Of a DNA stretch of 7,551 bases, positions 5,839-7,551 are shown piece after piece (the stretch's first letter is position 1; each line of letters begins with the position of its first letter). Origin of the DNA: an uncultured Bacteroidota bacterium (GTDB taxonomy: Bacteria > Bacteroidota > Bacteroidia > B-17B0 > Aurantibacillaceae). Both the position numbers and the translations under genes were made by a program. Location: NCBI GenBank assembly GCA_937868675.1, contig CALMNJ010000447.1, forward strand, positions 1 through 7,551. Reading direction: 5' to 3'. The notes beneath the pieces are model-generated. The model had not been told where the DNA came from. It worked only from the letters and a program-made list of their open reading frames with translations, and made no database searches.

Positions 5839-7395
5839 TCAGACGATGATTTCGTCCAGCTCCTTATTAAAGAATTTGTACTCCATAACCCCCTGGCTCA
5901 TAACGGGCTCAACTTTAACCCACTGCTTATATTCAAAATACCACTTCCACTGCATGCTCCTGAATAGCCCGCCTTTTTTAATATAAGCCTCTATGTAAGG
6001 ATTTACGTTTAATGTAACATTCTTATGGTTCTGTTCTTTGATAATATAGCGTAAGGTGTTTTCGATCTGGTCTGTAAACAATATACTGGGCTGCACTTGT
6101 CCTGTTCCACCACAGCTGGGGCAAGTTTCTAAAACCTCCACGTTTACTTCAGGGCGAAGTCTTTGACGGGTAATTTGAATAAGACCGAATTTACTTGGAG
6201 GCAGGATATTATGCTTGGCGCGGTCGCGCTTCATTTCATCCTTAAGCTTATCAAACAATAGCTTACGGTTTTCGGCGCTGTGCATGTCAATAAAGTCCAC
6301 TACAATTATGCCGCCCATATCGCGTAGCTTTAGTTGCCGGGCCACTTCGGCTGCTGCCTCCAGATTTACTTCAAGAGCGTTTTCCTCCTGCGTATTGTCG
6401 CTTTTTGCACGGTTACCGCTGTTTACATCAAATACATGCAAGGCCTCGGTGTGTTCAATTACCAGATAGGCCCCGCTTTTCATATGCACGGTTTTACCAA
6501 ACAGACTTTTTATTTGTTTTTCGATGCCAAACGCATCAAAAATGGGAACCTTGCCGGTATAAAGTTTTAAAATATCTATTTTATGAGGGGCAATTGTTTT
6601 TATGTACGACTTAAGATCTTCATACACGGCGTTATCATTAACGTGAATGGCATTAAAGGTCTCGTTTAGAAAGTCACGCAAAATGGCATTGGTTCTGTCT
6701 ACTTCGCCAAGCACCCTTACCGGGGGTTGGGAGTTTTTAAGCGCCTTAAAACATTCGTCCCAGCGACGAATAAGATCGTTCAGATCGTTTTCGAGGTCGG
6801 TAACCGATTTACTTTCGGCCACTGTGCGCACAATTACACCAAAGTTTTTTGGCTTAATTTTTTGCATTAGCTCTTTCAGCCTGCTCTTTTCCTCATAGTT
6901 CCTGATTTTTGAGGAAACCGAAATTTTTTCTGAAAACGGAATGAGTACTAGGTAGCGGCCGGCCAGGCTTATCTCGGTTGTGATTCTTGGGCCTTTGGCA
7001 CTTATTGGCTCCTTGGCAACCTGTACAAGCAGGTTTTGGCCCGATTTAATAATGTCGTTTATTTTGCCGTCCTTCTTAATGTCGGATTCCGGCTTAAAAT
7101 ACATAAGGTTACTGACGTTTTGCTTACCATTCTGACTTTGTTCCACGTATTTAATTAGGGAAAGGGCCTGTGGCCCAAGGTCGAGATAATGAAGAAAAGC
7201 ATCTTTCTCGTAGCCCACATCCACGAATGCGGCATTGAGGCCGGTCATAACCTTCTTAGCCTTTCCGAGGTAAATATCGCCTACTGAAAACCTGGAGTTG
7301 TTTTTTTCACGGTGCAACTCCACAAGGCGCTTGTCATTAAGCAGGGCAATAATTACTTCATTAGGCGTGGAATTGATAATTAATTCTTGGTTCAC
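5839..7395 (-). CDS. rng: ribonuclease G (RNase E/G family)
   Basis: An endoribonuclease that cleaves single-stranded AU-rich RNA in rRNA and tRNA maturation and mRNA decay, in the cytoplasm. The 518 residues show an N-terminal S1 RNA-binding domain (about 36-128; VGDIYLGKAKKVMTGLNAAFVDVGYEKDAFLHY), a 5'-sensor/RNase H-like region with KEPISAKGPRITTEISLAGR (128-147), and a DNase I-like catalytic core. Magnesium ligands are D323 (VFDVNSGN) and D367 (VVDFIDM). The zinc-link CPSCGGTG supplies C425 and C428. There is no long disordered C-terminal scaffold, so it is RNase G-like and not full RNase E. GTG at 7395 is preferred because homologues begin at the equivalent of NQELIINSTP. An in-frame ATG at 7440 would add 15 residues (MRIITGVCLIKNIHR) with no family counterpart; I cannot exclude it. 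It stands alone in this window and is convergent with the small plus-strand gene. Confidence 0.95.
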   Translation of the reverse strand: MNQELIINSTPNEVIIALLNDKRLVELHREKNNSRFSVGDIYLGKAKKVMTGLNAAFVDVGYEKDAFLHYLDLGPQALSLIKYVEQSQNGKQNVSNLMYFKPESDIKKDGKINDIIKSGQNLLVQVAKEPISAKGPRITTEISLAGRYLVLIPFSEKISVSSKIRNYEEKSRLKELMQKIKPKNFGVIVRTVAESKSVTDLENDLNDLIRRWDECFKALKNSQPPVRVLGEVDRTNAILRDFLNETFNAIHVNDNAVYEDLKSYIKTIAPHKIDILKLYTGKVPIFDAFGIEKQIKSLFGKTVHMKSGAYLVIEHTEALHVFDVNSGNRAKSDNTQEENALEVNLEAAAEVARQLKLRDMGGIIVVDFIDMHSAENRKLLFDKLKDEMKRDRAKHNILPPSKFGLIQITRQRLRPEVNVEVLETCPSCGGTGQVQPSILFTDQIENTLRYIIKEQNHKNVTLNVNPYIEAYIKKGGLFRSMQWKWYFEYKQWVKVEPVMSQGVMEYKFFNKELDEIIV

Positions 7396-7453
7396 GCGAT
7401 GAATATTTTTGATTAAACATACCCCGGTAATAATCCGCATTACCGCATGTTAA

Positions 7454-7476
7454 TACAAGGCCCAATGAGCCTTGTA
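7454..7476 (-). repeat. rng: hairpin in the RNase G leader
   Basis: TACAAGGC (7454-7461) and GCCTTGTA (7469-7476) form a perfect eight-base stem with a seven-base loop, 59 bases upstream of the GTG start. No T-run follows on either strand, so it is not a standard intrinsic terminator. It may be a structured leader element. E. coli RNase E controls its own mRNA through leader structure, so a similar role is conceivable but is only inference. The rest of 7477-7551 shows no gene. Confidence 0.5.
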
Positions 7477-7551
7477 CGCACGCCTGCTGTAATACCTGGA
7501 TATTGCGGGAAAAACCTGAAACCGATGGGATTGTAAAAGACACTACCAGGG

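Noticed and set aside
5842..5856. GACGA-tgatt-TCGTC inverted repeat at the RNase G 3' end as a bidirectional terminator
   Set aside because: The stem is only five bases, lies inside the last RNase G codons, and has no T-run on either strand.
7361..7543. 60-codon minus-strand frame overlapping the RNase G start in another frame
   Set aside because: Overlaps conserved RNase G sequence, has no recognisable motif, and covers the leader hairpin.
1..7551. Search for CRISPR arrays, insertion sequences, tRNA genes, phage or defence genes
   Set aside because: No regularly spaced repeats, transposase or integrase frames, cloverleaf-like sequence or defence domains were seen; all long frames match core metabolic or RNA-processing families.

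Overview
The window looks like chromosomal DNA from a member of the Bacteroidota; I cannot name the genus. Three things point that way. The protein set is typical of the phylum: a GH3-family acyl-amidating enzyme, a Bacteroidota-type RNase G, an M42 peptidase and a DUF493 protein. Start codons lack clear Shine-Dalgarno sequences and sit behind A-rich stretches. At least one perfect TAnnTTTG box, the -7 element used in this phylum, lies just upstream of a gene. I see no transposase, integrase, CRISPR array, tRNA or rRNA, and base composition is even throughout. It reads as core housekeeping sequence, not an island.

Layout, in transcription order on the minus strand (high to low coordinates). 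A ribonuclease G/E-family gene occupies 7395 to 5839, with its leader at the right edge. A PaaY/CaiE-like left-handed beta-helix protein of the gamma-carbonic anhydrase superfamily runs 5401 to 4781. An M42 metallo-aminopeptidase runs 4566 to 3463. A very tight cluster follows 60 bases later: GH3-family adenylating enzyme (3402-1864), LysE-type exporter (1867-1241), DUF493 protein (1237-965) and LacX-like aldose 1-epimerase (965-93). Junctions inside this cluster are a 4-base overlap, a 3-base gap and a 1-base overlap, so the four are very probably translated from one mRNA. A possible start codon for one more minus-strand gene lies at the left edge.

Only one gene is proposed on the plus strand: a 54-codon reading frame at 5653-5817. 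It has a perfect -7 box and an A-rich start region, and it sits between the divergently read PaaY-like gene and the convergent RNase G gene. I do not recognise its product. The 251-base divergent region before it (5402-5652) is unusually rich in short inverted repeats and is the best candidate regulatory region here.

How the genes may work together: GH3 enzymes adenylate carboxylic acids and join them to amino acids (known for plant members), LysE proteins export amino acids and related compounds, and M42 enzymes release N-terminal amino acids from peptides. Coupling of GH3 to LysE suggests, as inference only, a make-and-export pair for an acyl-amino-acid or related small molecule. The RNase, epimerase and DUF493 genes look like housekeeping neighbours. 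No gap without a gene exceeds 300 bases. The gaps at 4567-4780 and 5402-5652 contain only the repeats and promoter-like sites listed.
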